From Ardenticatenaceae bacterium (GTDB lineage: Bacteria; Chloroflexota; Anaerolineae; Promineifilales; Promineifilaceae), in assembly GCA_020634565.1 (NCBI GenBank), contig JACKBN010000011.1, positions 62,001 through 126,000 on the forward strand: DNA of 64,000 bases, in the 5' to 3' direction. Of this stretch, positions 55,647 through 63,062 are shown piece after piece; positions within the stretch are counted from its first letter, which is position 1; the number at the start of each line of letters is the position of its first letter. The translations under genes and the position numbers were made by a program. The notes beneath the pieces were generated by a model. It worked only from the letters and a program-made list of their open reading frames with translations, was not told the DNA's origin and did not search any database.

Positions 55647-55918
55647 GAGAACTTGTCCTCACGCCAAAATTCAAACGTGCCTTTCGCAAATTCACCAAAC
55701 GTAACGCCAAACTTCAACAGCAAATTGAAAATACCCTGATCGAAATGGAGATTGATGTTTTTGCCTCAGTCTTAAGCACTCACAAATTGAGTGGCAATTT
55801 GTATGGTTTATGGGCTTGCTCTTGTGGCTACGATTGCCGAATCATATTTTCGATAGAATCAGGTGAAGAAGAAGTTATTGTGTTGCTAGACATTGGCACA
55901 CATGACGAGGTTTATTGA
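55643..55918 (+). CDS. RelE/YafQ-family toxin
   Basis: The 91-residue product has the RelE-superfamily layout: TPKFKRAFRKFTKRNAKLQQ, then LSGNLYGLWACSCGYDCRII and EEVIVLLDIGTHDEVY. The C-terminal GTHDEVY matches the YafQ signature (I/V-G-x-H-x-x-x-Y), where the His is catalytic. It should cut mRNA on the ribosome. The pair lacks the CGGCCG word. Confidence 0.87.
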   Translation: MRELVLTPKFKRAFRKFTKRNAKLQQQIENTLIEMEIDVFASVLSTHKLSGNLYGLWACSCGYDCRIIFSIESGEEEVIVLLDIGTHDEVY

Positions 55919-56331
55919 TTGAGCGCAGTTAGATTAACACGGCCGTTCCACACCCCACTGGCAATACTCTCCGCTTCCAACTGACATCCCTGTGCCCCAA
56001 TGGGAAACAAAAAGTAGACCGGCACCCCCAGCGTGTAAGCCATCGCCGCTTCCATCAGCGTGTTGGCGCCAATGTAGCCATCGATGCCGTTTTTGCGGTA
56101 GTTGGCAATGAGAACGGCCGTTGACTGCCGAATGTTCTCCAGATGGGCATCAATGTACGCTTTTTTCTGCTGAATGCGTTCCGCCGCACTCAAATCCTCC
56201 CAGCGAAAGTCCGCTTCGGCCCGCTGCGGCGTGAAAACCGTCCAGCCAACAGCAGTTTGCTCAGTGGCGATTGTTTCCATCTCATCAATAAAGTCCATCG
56301 AGCCACAAATGGACAGCACTTGCTTGGACAT
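55912..56331 (-). CDS. Nucleoside 2-deoxyribosyltransferase-like protein
   Basis: The 139-residue protein starts at MSKQVLSICGSMDFIDEM (complement of 56331, SD GGAGTAACGCT). AYIDAHLENIRQSTAVLIAN, then YIGANTLMEAAMAYTLGVPV, matches the nucleoside deoxyribosyltransferase-like fold with the 'D...G...E' residues (GxxxxxExAxA). Similar small proteins remodel nucleotides or NAD. Its 3' end overlaps the toxin gene stop by 7 bp, so the two are convergent and may influence each other's transcripts. Confidence 0.7.
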   Translation of the reverse strand: MSKQVLSICGSMDFIDEMETIATEQTAVGWTVFTPQRAEADFRWEDLSAAERIQQKKAYIDAHLENIRQSTAVLIANYRKNGIDGYIGANTLMEAAMAYTLGVPVYFLFPIGAQGCQLEAESIASGVWNGRVNLTALNQ

Positions 56332-56414
56332 AGCGTTACTCCAGAATGATTTTGGCAGATTATACCAACTGTGGCAGACGGCCGTCTGCCTGTCTGCTGA
56401 ACCGCCAAAAGGGC

Positions 56415-56467
56415 TTGACATCCACCGCGTTGAATTTGTATACTTGTTTGTATTGCAAACAAGTATA
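56415..56467 (+). promoter_or_regulatory. Promoter with overlapping palindromic operator
   Basis: TTGACA (56415-56420) and TATACT (56439-56444) are 18 bp apart. The palindrome TATACTTGTTTG (56439-56450) / CAAACAAGTATA (56456-56467) is perfect over 12 bp per arm with a 5-bp spacer and covers the -10 box and start point. It is the expected site for the winged-helix regulator encoded two genes later. The ribosome binding site AAGGAG follows at 56471. Confidence 0.8.
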
Positions 56468-56482
56468 TACAAGGAGTTTGTG

Positions 56483-57223
56483 ATGACTTCTTTAACCTCT
56501 CAGTCAGATCTATTAACGAAACAAGTGCGGCGCACAGTGCGTGCCTGGTGGTCCGATGGCCTGTGGGATTTGGCCGCAGCTGGATTTTTAGCGATTACGG
56601 CCGTTTGGCTTTACCCGCTCATTCGTGCGGTTGCCTTCCCCTCTTGGACCTGGGCATGGCCGTTCACCACGCAAGAAACCATCAACCCCCTACAAACAGA
56701 AATTGCCGCGTGGGCGGTGGCAACTTTGCTTATTTGGGCCGGCTACGTTTATCTTACTTTTCGGCTGGTGAGTTGGCTCAAGCGACGATTTGTGGCGCCA
56801 CGGTTGGGGGATGTGCGCTTTAACTTTATGCTGCCCATCGAGAACCGGACTGCGGCTGCTTATGTGGCGCTCTATCTGCTGAGCAGTTTTTTAGTCATGC
56901 TTTTGCTGGCCTGGCTAAAAGATGGCCCTCGTTTGGCCACCGCTTTCTGCCTTGTGGCACCCGCCAGCCTGTTTGTGGTGCTGGGGAAAATCTACACCCT
57001 ACCTCGTTACTACTGGGTGGCTGGTGTGGGCTTGGTTCTGTCGCTGCTGGTGGAATTTTTGACGACAACGGCCGTTTACCTGCAAGGTCCCACCAATTTT
57101 ATGAACGTTTCCCCGATTTTGGGCAATCCGTCCCTGCCGCTGCTCGTATGGGCTGGCGTTTTACTGGTCAGCGGCTTGCTTGCTTTCTACCAGATAATGA
57201 GGCTGCCCCATGCCAGCGAATGA
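56483..57223 (+). CDS. Membrane protein co-transcribed with a winged-helix regulator
   Basis: The 246-residue protein starts at ATG 56483 (SD AAGGAGTTTGTG). An N-terminal amphipathic helix is followed by about six membrane segments, for example DLAAAGFLAITAVWLYPLIR, YVALYLLSSFLVMLLLAWL and LLVWAGVLLVSGLLAFYQIM. No known family; a sensor or stress-linked transporter are possibilities. Its last codons overlap the regulator start by 14 bp. Confidence 0.75.
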   Translation: MTSLTSQSDLLTKQVRRTVRAWWSDGLWDLAAAGFLAITAVWLYPLIRAVAFPSWTWAWPFTTQETINPLQTEIAAWAVATLLIWAGYVYLTFRLVSWLKRRFVAPRLGDVRFNFMLPIENRTAAAYVALYLLSSFLVMLLLAWLKDGPRLATAFCLVAPASLFVVLGKIYTLPRYYWVAGVGLVLSLLVEFLTTTAVYLQGPTNFMNVSPILGNPSLPLLVWAGVLLVSGLLAFYQIMRLPHASE

Positions 57224-57560
57224 GCCAGATTTCACGCAGCTGGCCGAACTGGATCGCTTGGTGCATGAACCCTCTCGCCTGGCGATTCTGGCTACGCTGG
57301 CTAGCTGCCAAAGCGCCGACTTTCAGTTTTTGCTGAACACCACGGGTTTGAACAAGGGCAATCTGTCAGCCCATGCCATCAAGCTGGAGCAGGCAGGTTA
57401 TGTGGCAGTGGAAAAGGGGTTTAGCGGCAAATTGCCCTACACGCGCTACAAGCTGACAGAAGCTGGGCGCGAAGCATTGGCGCTTTATCAGCAGCAGTTA
57501 CAGCAGATGTTGTCGCAAATGGATGCAGCTGATGGCTCTCTGGAACCTGTGGTGGAATAA
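57210..57560 (+). CDS. Winged-helix transcriptional regulator (ArsR/MarR-like)
   Basis: The 116-residue protein contains a winged helix of the HTH_27 type: DRLVHEPSRLAILATLASCQ, then FLLNTTGLNKGNLSAHAIKL and the wing GYVAVEKGFSGKLPYTRYKL. It lacks the C-terminal domain of full-length ArsR proteins. Overlap with the upstream membrane gene and a perfect palindrome over their shared promoter suggest that it represses its own operon. Confidence 0.85.
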   Translation: MPANEPDFTQLAELDRLVHEPSRLAILATLASCQSADFQFLLNTTGLNKGNLSAHAIKLEQAGYVAVEKGFSGKLPYTRYKLTEAGREALALYQQQLQQMLSQMDAADGSLEPVVE

Positions 57561-57594
57561 AAAAACGGCCGCTTCCACTCAGGAAACGGCCGTT
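57557..57594 (-). terminator. Terminator of proS built from two CGGCCG palindromes
   Basis: The stem AACGGCCGCTTCC (57564-57576) / GGAAACGGCCGTT (57582-57594), with one mismatch, ends in a run of T on the minus strand (A run 57557-57563). Each arm is a copy of the window-wide palindrome. It lies just after the proS stop on the minus strand. Confidence 0.75.
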
Positions 57595-57622
57595 CCAAAT
57601 TCAAATTTCTAATCGCTAGACG

Positions 57623-59353
57623 CTAAATTTTCTCGGCCAAAAACGCCATCAGCTCAGCCAGCGGCACGTCCATCCGGTCTTTTTCGCTGCGGCGCTTGAC
57701 CTCAACCTTGCCCTCTTTCAGGCCGCGCCCACCTACGGCGACGCGCCAGGGGATACCGATCAGGTCTGCGTCGTTGAATTTGACGCCAGCACTTAGTTCC
57801 CGGTCGTCGTAAAGCACTTCGTAGCCAGCGCGAGTAAAGTTTGCGTACAGCTTCTCAGCTGCTTCGCGCACGTCGTCGCCTTTGCCCACGTGCATCAGGT
57901 GAATCTGGTAGGGGGCCACGCTGGCGGGCCAGATGATGCCGTAGTCGTCATGATGCAGTTCGACCACAGTGGCCATCAGTCGGTCCAGGCCAATGCCGTA
58001 AGAGCCCATGAAAATGAGCTGCGGCTTGCCGTTTTCATCCAGATAAGTGGCGTTGGTTGCTTTGCTGTAGCGTGTGCCCAGCTTAAAACAGTGTCCCGCT
58101 TCGATGCAGCGACGAGCTACCAGGCGACTGCCGTTCGGCGCTTTGTGGCCCGTATCTGCCTGGGCAATGTCGGCCATTTTGCTGATAGCATGATCGCGCG
58201 GGTAATTGGCCCCAGTGAAGTGGTAGCCTTCGTCGTTGGCGCCCACCACAAAATTGCCGCCTGCCTCAATGGACAGATCCGCCAGCACGTACACGCCGGG
58301 TGACTGTAAATCGGGGGCGATTTTCAGACCAATCGGGGAAGCGTAGCCGGGCGTTGCCCCTGCGGCCACAATTTCTTCGTCCGTGGCGGGGCGCAGCACG
58401 CCGCCACCCAGGGCGTTGGCCATCTTAACTTCATTCACATCCAAATCGCCGCGCACCAGACCAAAAATGAAACGGCCGTCTGCCTCTCGACCTACCGCAG
58501 GTGACCACCAGTAAAAGACGGCTTTCAGCGTCTGGCTGGTGGTCACGCCGATGAACTCGGCCACTTGCGCGATGGTTTTGCAGTTGGGCGTTTCCACTTT
58601 GACTAGCTCGGCCAACTCGGCGGGCTTTTCACCCTCGCGGATAAATTCGGCCGCTTCTACGTTGGCCGAGTAGCTGCCATCTTCGGAGGTGATATAGGTG
58701 TCTTCGCCATCTTCGTGAGGCACCACGAATTCGTGTGAAGTTTTGCCACCCATCGCGCCCGTGTCGGCGTTGATGGCTACGGCGGGCGTGCCAGCGCGCT
58801 CAAAAATGTTGTAATACGCCTGGAGCATCTTTGGATAGAATTCATCCAAAGTCGCTTCATCGGTGTCCAGGCTGTAGGCGTCCTTCATGATGAATTCCCG
58901 CATACGCATCAGGCCGCCGCGGGCGCGGGGTTCATCGCGGAACTTTTTGCTGATGTGGTAGACGAGTTTGGGCAGGTCACGGTAGCTTTCAATCTCGCGC
59001 AGAGCCAGATCAACAACCACTTCTTCATGGGTGGCGGAGAGGGCGTATTCGCGCCCGCCACCAGCTTTGACTTTCATGAGCACGTCTACGGTGTCCCAGC
59101 GACCGGTAGCCTGCCACACAGCAGCGGGATGAATGTTGGGCATCCACATTTCTTGCCCGCCGATGGCATCCATCTCTTGGGCCAGGATATCCCAGATTTT
59201 GCGCAGCACGCGGTAGCCAAAGGGCATGTAGGTGTAGATGCCAGCGCCTAACGGCCGTACAAAGTTAGCCCGGATCAGCAGCTGATGGCTGATCATCTCG
59301 GCATCGGCCGGAGCTTCTCGTAATGTTTTGCCAAATGCTTGTGATAAACGCAT
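57623..59353 (-). CDS. proS: Proline--tRNA ligase
   Basis: The 576-residue class II synthetase has the bacterial-type layout with an insertion (editing) domain. Motifs: PLGAGIYTYMPFGYRVLRKI, RDEPRARGGLMRMREFIMKD (motif 2), the editing domain with FYWWSPAVGREADGRF and DVNEVKMANALGGGVLRPAT, GSYGIGLDRLMATVVE (motif 3) and the anticodon-binding domain LSAGVKFNDADLIGIPWRVA. It charges tRNA-Pro. ATG at the complement of 59353 is preferred; earlier in-frame codons fall in intergenic sequence. Confidence 0.95.
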   Translation of the reverse strand: MRLSQAFGKTLREAPADAEMISHQLLIRANFVRPLGAGIYTYMPFGYRVLRKIWDILAQEMDAIGGQEMWMPNIHPAAVWQATGRWDTVDVLMKVKAGGGREYALSATHEEVVVDLALREIESYRDLPKLVYHISKKFRDEPRARGGLMRMREFIMKDAYSLDTDEATLDEFYPKMLQAYYNIFERAGTPAVAINADTGAMGGKTSHEFVVPHEDGEDTYITSEDGSYSANVEAAEFIREGEKPAELAELVKVETPNCKTIAQVAEFIGVTTSQTLKAVFYWWSPAVGREADGRFIFGLVRGDLDVNEVKMANALGGGVLRPATDEEIVAAGATPGYASPIGLKIAPDLQSPGVYVLADLSIEAGGNFVVGANDEGYHFTGANYPRDHAISKMADIAQADTGHKAPNGSRLVARRCIEAGHCFKLGTRYSKATNATYLDENGKPQLIFMGSYGIGLDRLMATVVELHHDDYGIIWPASVAPYQIHLMHVGKGDDVREAAEKLYANFTRAGYEVLYDDRELSAGVKFNDADLIGIPWRVAVGGRGLKEGKVEVKRRSEKDRMDVPLAELMAFLAEKI

Positions 59354-59751
59354 AAAAATTCCTATGAACCACAAGGCACGCAAGGATGGCAAAGAGTTGT
59401 GTCTGATTTCTTTGCGTTCCTTTGGCATTGTCTGGGACAAGCCGTTGTGCTCTTTGCAGTGAAATCCTATGTGGGTGATTGAAAGTTTGCCAAATATCTG
59501 ACGGCAACGGTGAAGTATAGCAGTCAACAAAAGGGGCGTCAAAGCGGTACAGCAGCCTTAACTGTTCATGATTACAGGAGGAAAACGGCCGTTTTAAAGG
59601 GGCAAACCCTTGCCAAGTGCGCAAATTTGTTCTAACATGGTCAGCCGTTGCCTCTCGTGGCAAATTTACAGAGGCATAAAAATCTACTTTAGGCTGAACT
59701 CTTTTTAACTGAGCAGCCTCGAAATATTATTTTTGTATAAGGAAGGAAAAA
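59354..59751. other. 398-bp intergenic region between proS and the small-protein gene
   Basis: No gene seen. It holds a CACAAGGCACGCAAGGATGG word paired loosely with TTTCTTTGCGTTCCTTTGGC (59370-59425), an AACGGCCGTT at 59584, and a run of A/T-rich sequence before the small-protein start. Promoters for proS (minus) and the small protein (plus) must lie here, but I cannot place them with confidence. Confidence 0.5.
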
Positions 59752-59949
59752 ATGGCTTACAGTTTTACAAACTCAAAAGACCGCACCTATTATCTTCATC
59801 GCAAAGAGACAACGTTGAAAAACGGCCGTACCCAAACCATCTACTTCTTCGCTAAAGAAATTAAAGACGGCGCTTTGGACGCAGTTCCCGATGGGTACAT
59901 GGTATCCGAAAGCCGCAATGGCTTGCCCGTACTCAAAAAAGCTGCCTAA
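59752..59949 (+). CDS. Small protein of unknown function (65 residues)
   Basis: Begins MAYSFTNSKDRTYYLHRKET behind TAAGGAAGGAAAAA. It is a compact beta/beta/helix-like protein with GRTQTIYFFAKEIKDGALDA and a basic end. The length, strong ribosome binding site and following terminator show a real, probably well-expressed gene. I cannot assign a family; the layout hints at a nucleic-acid-binding or ribosome-associated protein, consistent with rplS next door. Confidence 0.7.
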   Translation: MAYSFTNSKDRTYYLHRKETTLKNGRTQTIYFFAKEIKDGALDAVPDGYMVSESRNGLPVLKKAA

Positions 59950-59979
59950 GATACGGCCGTACTGTAGGAAAATTAAAGG

Positions 59980-60009
59980 AAGCTCCAACTTTATGTTGGG
60001 GCTTTTTTT
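59980..60009 (+). terminator. Intrinsic terminator after the small protein
   Basis: AAGCTCCAAC / GTTGGGGCTT stem with a TTTAT loop and seven T. Confidence 0.85.
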
Positions 60010-60105
60010 GATCTCGTTTACACTTTCGCCATCTGACTGACCGTTTTGCCCCAAAGGGCAGAAATTTCTTGCTTGACAGCCGCTGACGTGTTATATTTCT
60101 CCTTC

Positions 60106-60124
60106 TAGCCCGCTTGCCGGGCTA
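60106..60124 (+). promoter_or_regulatory. Leader hairpin upstream of rplS
   Basis: TAGCCCG / CGGGCTA, a 7-bp stem with a CTTGC loop, 86 bp before the rplS ATG. A TTGACA box lies at 60073, but its spacing to TATATT (60092) is only 13 bp. Ribosomal-protein leaders often regulate their own genes; here this is only suggested. Confidence 0.35.
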
Positions 60125-60209
60125 TCTTTATGCTGTACAATTTGCCAACAGCCCAAGCGCTGCTAACAATATGATTTTTTCGCGGGTAATTGCCGCTGGA
60201 GATGGGATT

Positions 60210-60563
60210 ATGTCTGATTTACTATTACAAGCATTTGATCAAAAGAAAGAAGATTTGCCAGAACTGCTCGTCGGGGACGATGTGACAGTGCATGTGCGTA
60301 TTAATGTAGGCGAACGTAACGAGCGTTCCCAAATTGTACGTGGCACCATCATTCGGCTGCGCCGTGATGGGAACAACCGCAACTTTACGGTTCGCCGTAT
60401 TGCCTCCAACGGTGTCGGCGTAGAGCGTACCTTCTTGCTGAACTCCCCCCGCATCGAAAAGATTGATGTACATCGCCATGCGGTTGTGCGTCAGGCTAAC
60501 CTGTACTTTTTGCGTGAGCGCACGGGTAAATCTGCCCGCCTGCGGGAAAAGCGGGTTTTCTAA
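60210..60563 (+). CDS. rplS: 50S ribosomal protein L19
   Basis: The 117-residue protein matches L19: VGDDVTVHVRINVGERNERS, then RGTIIRLRRDGNNRNFTVRR, and the C-terminal LYFLRERTGKSARLREKR. L19 sits at the 30S-50S interface. ATG 60210 (MSDLLLQAFDQ) is preferred over a GTG/ATG-poor extension at 60114. The gene is alone here rather than in the usual rpsP-rimM-trmD-rplS order, and the small gene before it ends in a terminator. Confidence 0.95.
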   Translation: MSDLLLQAFDQKKEDLPELLVGDDVTVHVRINVGERNERSQIVRGTIIRLRRDGNNRNFTVRRIASNGVGVERTFLLNSPRIEKIDVHRHAVVRQANLYFLRERTGKSARLREKRVF

Positions 60564-60650
60564 GATAGACTTTTAGCCGGGGACGGCCTGTTCCGTTATC
60601 CGGTTTAACTGGTGCCGCCAATCCAGATAATTTATCTGGCACCAAGAACT

Positions 60651-60682
60651 GGGTGAAAGCGTCCGCGCTTTCACCCTTTTTT
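60651..60682 (+). terminator. Intrinsic terminator of rplS
   Basis: The stem GGGTGAAAGCG (60651-60661) / CGCTTTCACCC (60666-60676) is perfect over 11 bp and is followed by six T. Confidence 0.92.
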
Positions 60683-60761
60683 GTTACCTGTTGGCTTCAT
60701 TGGAATTGACAGGCATCTGTAATAATCTGCTAACAACAATATTTTTACCTTGGAGTAGCAT

Positions 60762-61520
60762 ATGATTGGAATGACTCGCAAACCGTTAATTGGCTGTACC
60801 ACTTACCACAAAGTTTCTGACCAGAACCCACCTATCGACATTTTTGGCCTGATGCCTTCTTACCTGGAAGCGATTGTAGCGGCTGGCGGCGTGCCGGTGA
60901 TGATTCCGCTGGGGCTGAAAGAGGCAGATTTGCAAGCGATTGTTCAGCAGATGGACGGCATTTTGTTGCCCGGCGGAGGGGACATTGAGCCATCTGTTTA
61001 TCAAGGAGATGGGCATCCTACGGTTGGTGGCGTGGACACGGATCGGGATCGGGTAGAGTTTGTGGTGGCGCGTACGGCCGTTGCGCAACAAAAACCCCTC
61101 CTGGCCATCTGCAGAGGTTTGCAAGTGCTAAACGTCGCTTTGGGCGGTTCGCTTTGGGAAGATGTGGCTCAGCTTATGCCCGAAGGGATGCATCACGAAC
61201 ATGTGCATACTCATCCGCGTACCTATCTGGCCCATACTGTCACCCTCGAACCAGATTCCTTATTGGCGCGGCAGTTGGGGGGGACGGAAACGGCCGTAAA
61301 CAGCCTGCATCATCAAGGTATCCGGCGGTTGGCAGACAGTTTGCGGGCAACGGCCGTTGCCCCCGACGGCCTCATCGAAGGCGTGGAAGTAATCAATCAT
61401 CCCTATGCCGTTGGCGTGCAGTGGCACCCGGAAAACCTCATCCACACCGAGCCGCATATGCTGGGTCTGTTCCGTGGTTTGGTAGAAGCAGCTTCTGAGC
61501 CAGTCGTCAGTTATCAGTAG
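60762..61520 (+). CDS. Gamma-glutamyl-gamma-aminobutyrate hydrolase-like class I glutamine amidotransferase (peptidase C26)
   Basis: The 252-residue enzyme has the class I glutaminase triad: the nucleophile Cys117 in LLAICRGLQVLNVALGG, and a C-terminal GVQWHPENL with the His/Glu. An early VPVMIPLGL segment and the LLPGGGDIEPSVY loop place it with PuuD-type hydrolases of gamma-glutamyl compounds. The exact substrate is uncertain. The last codons SYQ-stop are encoded by a GTCAGTTATCAG repeat. Confidence 0.88.
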   Translation: MIGMTRKPLIGCTTYHKVSDQNPPIDIFGLMPSYLEAIVAAGGVPVMIPLGLKEADLQAIVQQMDGILLPGGGDIEPSVYQGDGHPTVGGVDTDRDRVEFVVARTAVAQQKPLLAICRGLQVLNVALGGSLWEDVAQLMPEGMHHEHVHTHPRTYLAHTVTLEPDSLLARQLGGTETAVNSLHHQGIRRLADSLRATAVAPDGLIEGVEVINHPYAVGVQWHPENLIHTEPHMLGLFRGLVEAASEPVVSYQ

Positions 61521-61573
61521 GTCAGTAGTCAGTATTCAGTTACTGATTACTGTTTACTGAATACCGACCACTG
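61505..61573. repeat. GTCAGTTATCAGTAGGTCAG repeat overlapping the C26 gene end
   Basis: Units CAGTAGTCAGTATTCAG and their complements ATTACTG/GTTTACTGAATA form a hairpin that begins inside the C26 coding sequence and ends before murI. It is the same family as 62390. Confidence 0.7.
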
Positions 61574-61594
61574 TCATCCCTTAAAATAAAAGGC

Positions 61595-62419
61595 GTGACA
61601 CAACTATATCCCATTGGCGTATTCGATTCTGGCGTAGGCGGCCTTTCTGTTTTGCGGCATTTGCAGGCGCAATTGCCTGCGGAGCAGTTTGTTTACCTGG
61701 CGGACCAGGGGCATGTGCCCTACGGTTCTCGTTCTGCCCAGGAAATTATCCAGTTTAGCCAGGGGATCACCCAATTTTTTCTACAACTAAAGGCGAAGGC
61801 GATTGTGATTGCCTGTAACACGGCTTCGGCGGCGGCATTGAGCCTGCTGCGTGAGCAATTTGACCTGCCGTTTGTGGGGATGGAGCCAGCCGTGAAGCCT
61901 GCGGCGCAGCAAACGCAAAGCGGCAAGGTGGGCATTTTGGCCACGGGCGGTACTTTTGCCAGCGAGCGGTATGCACGTCTCACCAACAAATACGCAAAGA
62001 GCGTTTCGGTTTGGGAGGACCCATGCGTTGGCCTGGTGCCAGAAATTGAAGCAGGGCGATTGGACAGCCCGGCGGTGCATCACATTTTGCAGCAAGCGCT
62101 CAGCCCCATGCTGGTGGCCGGCGTGGATACGGTGGTTTTGGGTTGTACCCATTACCCATTTGTGCTGCCGGTGGTCGAAGGGATTGTGGGCACGGCCGTT
62201 TCCATCATTGATCCCGCGCCAGCCGTTGCCCGCCAAACGGGCGTGGTTCTGCGCCAAAACGGGTTGCTGACCGAGGCTGAACAGCCTGGCGGCGTACGCT
62301 TCATCACCACCGGCCTGGCAGAGCCATACGCTCGGCAGATTGAGCGGCTGTTGGGATTGGTGGCTGTTGGGGTGGAAACGGCCGTTTGGCACGGTAATCA
62401 GTTATCAGTAGGTCAGTAA
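61595..62419 (+). CDS. murI: Glutamate racemase
   Basis: The 274-residue protein has the MurI signatures: GVFDSGVGGLSVLRHL with Asp11, VIACNTASAAA with catalytic Cys74, and LGCTHYPFVLPVVE with Cys184. It makes D-glutamate for peptidoglycan. The start is GTG at 61595 (no ATG fits). The C-terminus GNQLSVGQ-stop comes from the TAATCAGTTATCAGTAGG repeat, so the last eight residues are probably not original. Confidence 0.93.
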   Translation: MTQLYPIGVFDSGVGGLSVLRHLQAQLPAEQFVYLADQGHVPYGSRSAQEIIQFSQGITQFFLQLKAKAIVIACNTASAAALSLLREQFDLPFVGMEPAVKPAAQQTQSGKVGILATGGTFASERYARLTNKYAKSVSVWEDPCVGLVPEIEAGRLDSPAVHHILQQALSPMLVAGVDTVVLGCTHYPFVLPVVEGIVGTAVSIIDPAPAVARQTGVVLRQNGLLTEAEQPGGVRFITTGLAEPYARQIERLLGLVAVGVETAVWHGNQLSVGQ

Positions 62420-62466
62420 TCAGTAATCCGAATACTGTTCACTGATTACTGCTTACCGATTACTAC
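62390..62466. repeat. Repeat of ATCAGTAATC words overlapping the murI end
   Basis: GGTAATCAGTTATCAGTAGG, CAGTAATCAGTAATCCG and the complements CACTGATTACTGCTTACCG form a hairpin. It encodes the murI stop codon and last residues. Confidence 0.7.
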
Positions 62467-62488
62467 TTTTTTCCGTATAATCTCCCCT

Positions 62489-62914
62489 GTGAGACGACGA
62501 AATCCAGAACGCTGGCGAGCAATTATAGGACGTTTGGGGCGTGAGATGACCATCTGGTTGGCAACGGTGCGTTATGACGGCCGTCCACACCTCGTGCCCG
62601 TCTGGTTTGTCTGGCTGGATGAAAAAATTTATTTTGCCACTGGCAGCGACACCCAAAAATTCACCAACATGTACCGCAACCAGTCGGTCACCCTGTCTCT
62701 ACCCGATCCCCTTAGCGTTGTCATCATCGAAGGAGAAGCCCACGTAGCCGACCATCACACCGTTGATCTGCTGGCCGACTACTTTTACCACAAGTACGAA
62801 TGGGACTTTCGTTATGATGACAGCACCTCCTGGCGGCTTATCGAAGTCACGCCCTTCAAAATTCTGGTCTGGGGTGATGGCTATGATGAGACGGATGGCA
62901 TCAGGGTTCTTTAG
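62489..62914 (+). CDS. Pyridoxamine-phosphate-oxidase-fold protein (PPOX/F420-type)
   Basis: The 141-residue split-barrel protein has WLATVRYDGRPHLVPVWFVW, then KIYFATGSDTQKFTNMYRN and VTPFKILVWGDGYDETDGI. This matches PPOX-class enzymes, of which many use F420 or flavin. Substrate unknown. GTG 62489 is used (ctgtgagac); no ATG is available before the conserved beginning. Confidence 0.8.
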   Translation: MRRRNPERWRAIIGRLGREMTIWLATVRYDGRPHLVPVWFVWLDEKIYFATGSDTQKFTNMYRNQSVTLSLPDPLSVVIIEGEAHVADHHTVDLLADYFYHKYEWDFRYDDSTSWRLIEVTPFKILVWGDGYDETDGIRVL

Positions 62915-63062
62915 CACCCGTTAATATAAATGCCCTGGATTCTTACGTGAATCCAATTGTTTTTGGGTAAAGTAACGGCCGTAATTTGCCGCATTGTGCG
63001 TAAAAGCAGATAACAACCATATTTGCACAATCTGTGGCTGACTAAAAAACAAGGAAATAAAC

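Noticed and set aside
56174..56482. Longer N-terminus for the membrane protein at 56483
   Set aside because: The extension would be antisense to the deoxyribosyltransferase-like gene and passes through the promoter and operator. A strong ribosome binding site precedes 56483.
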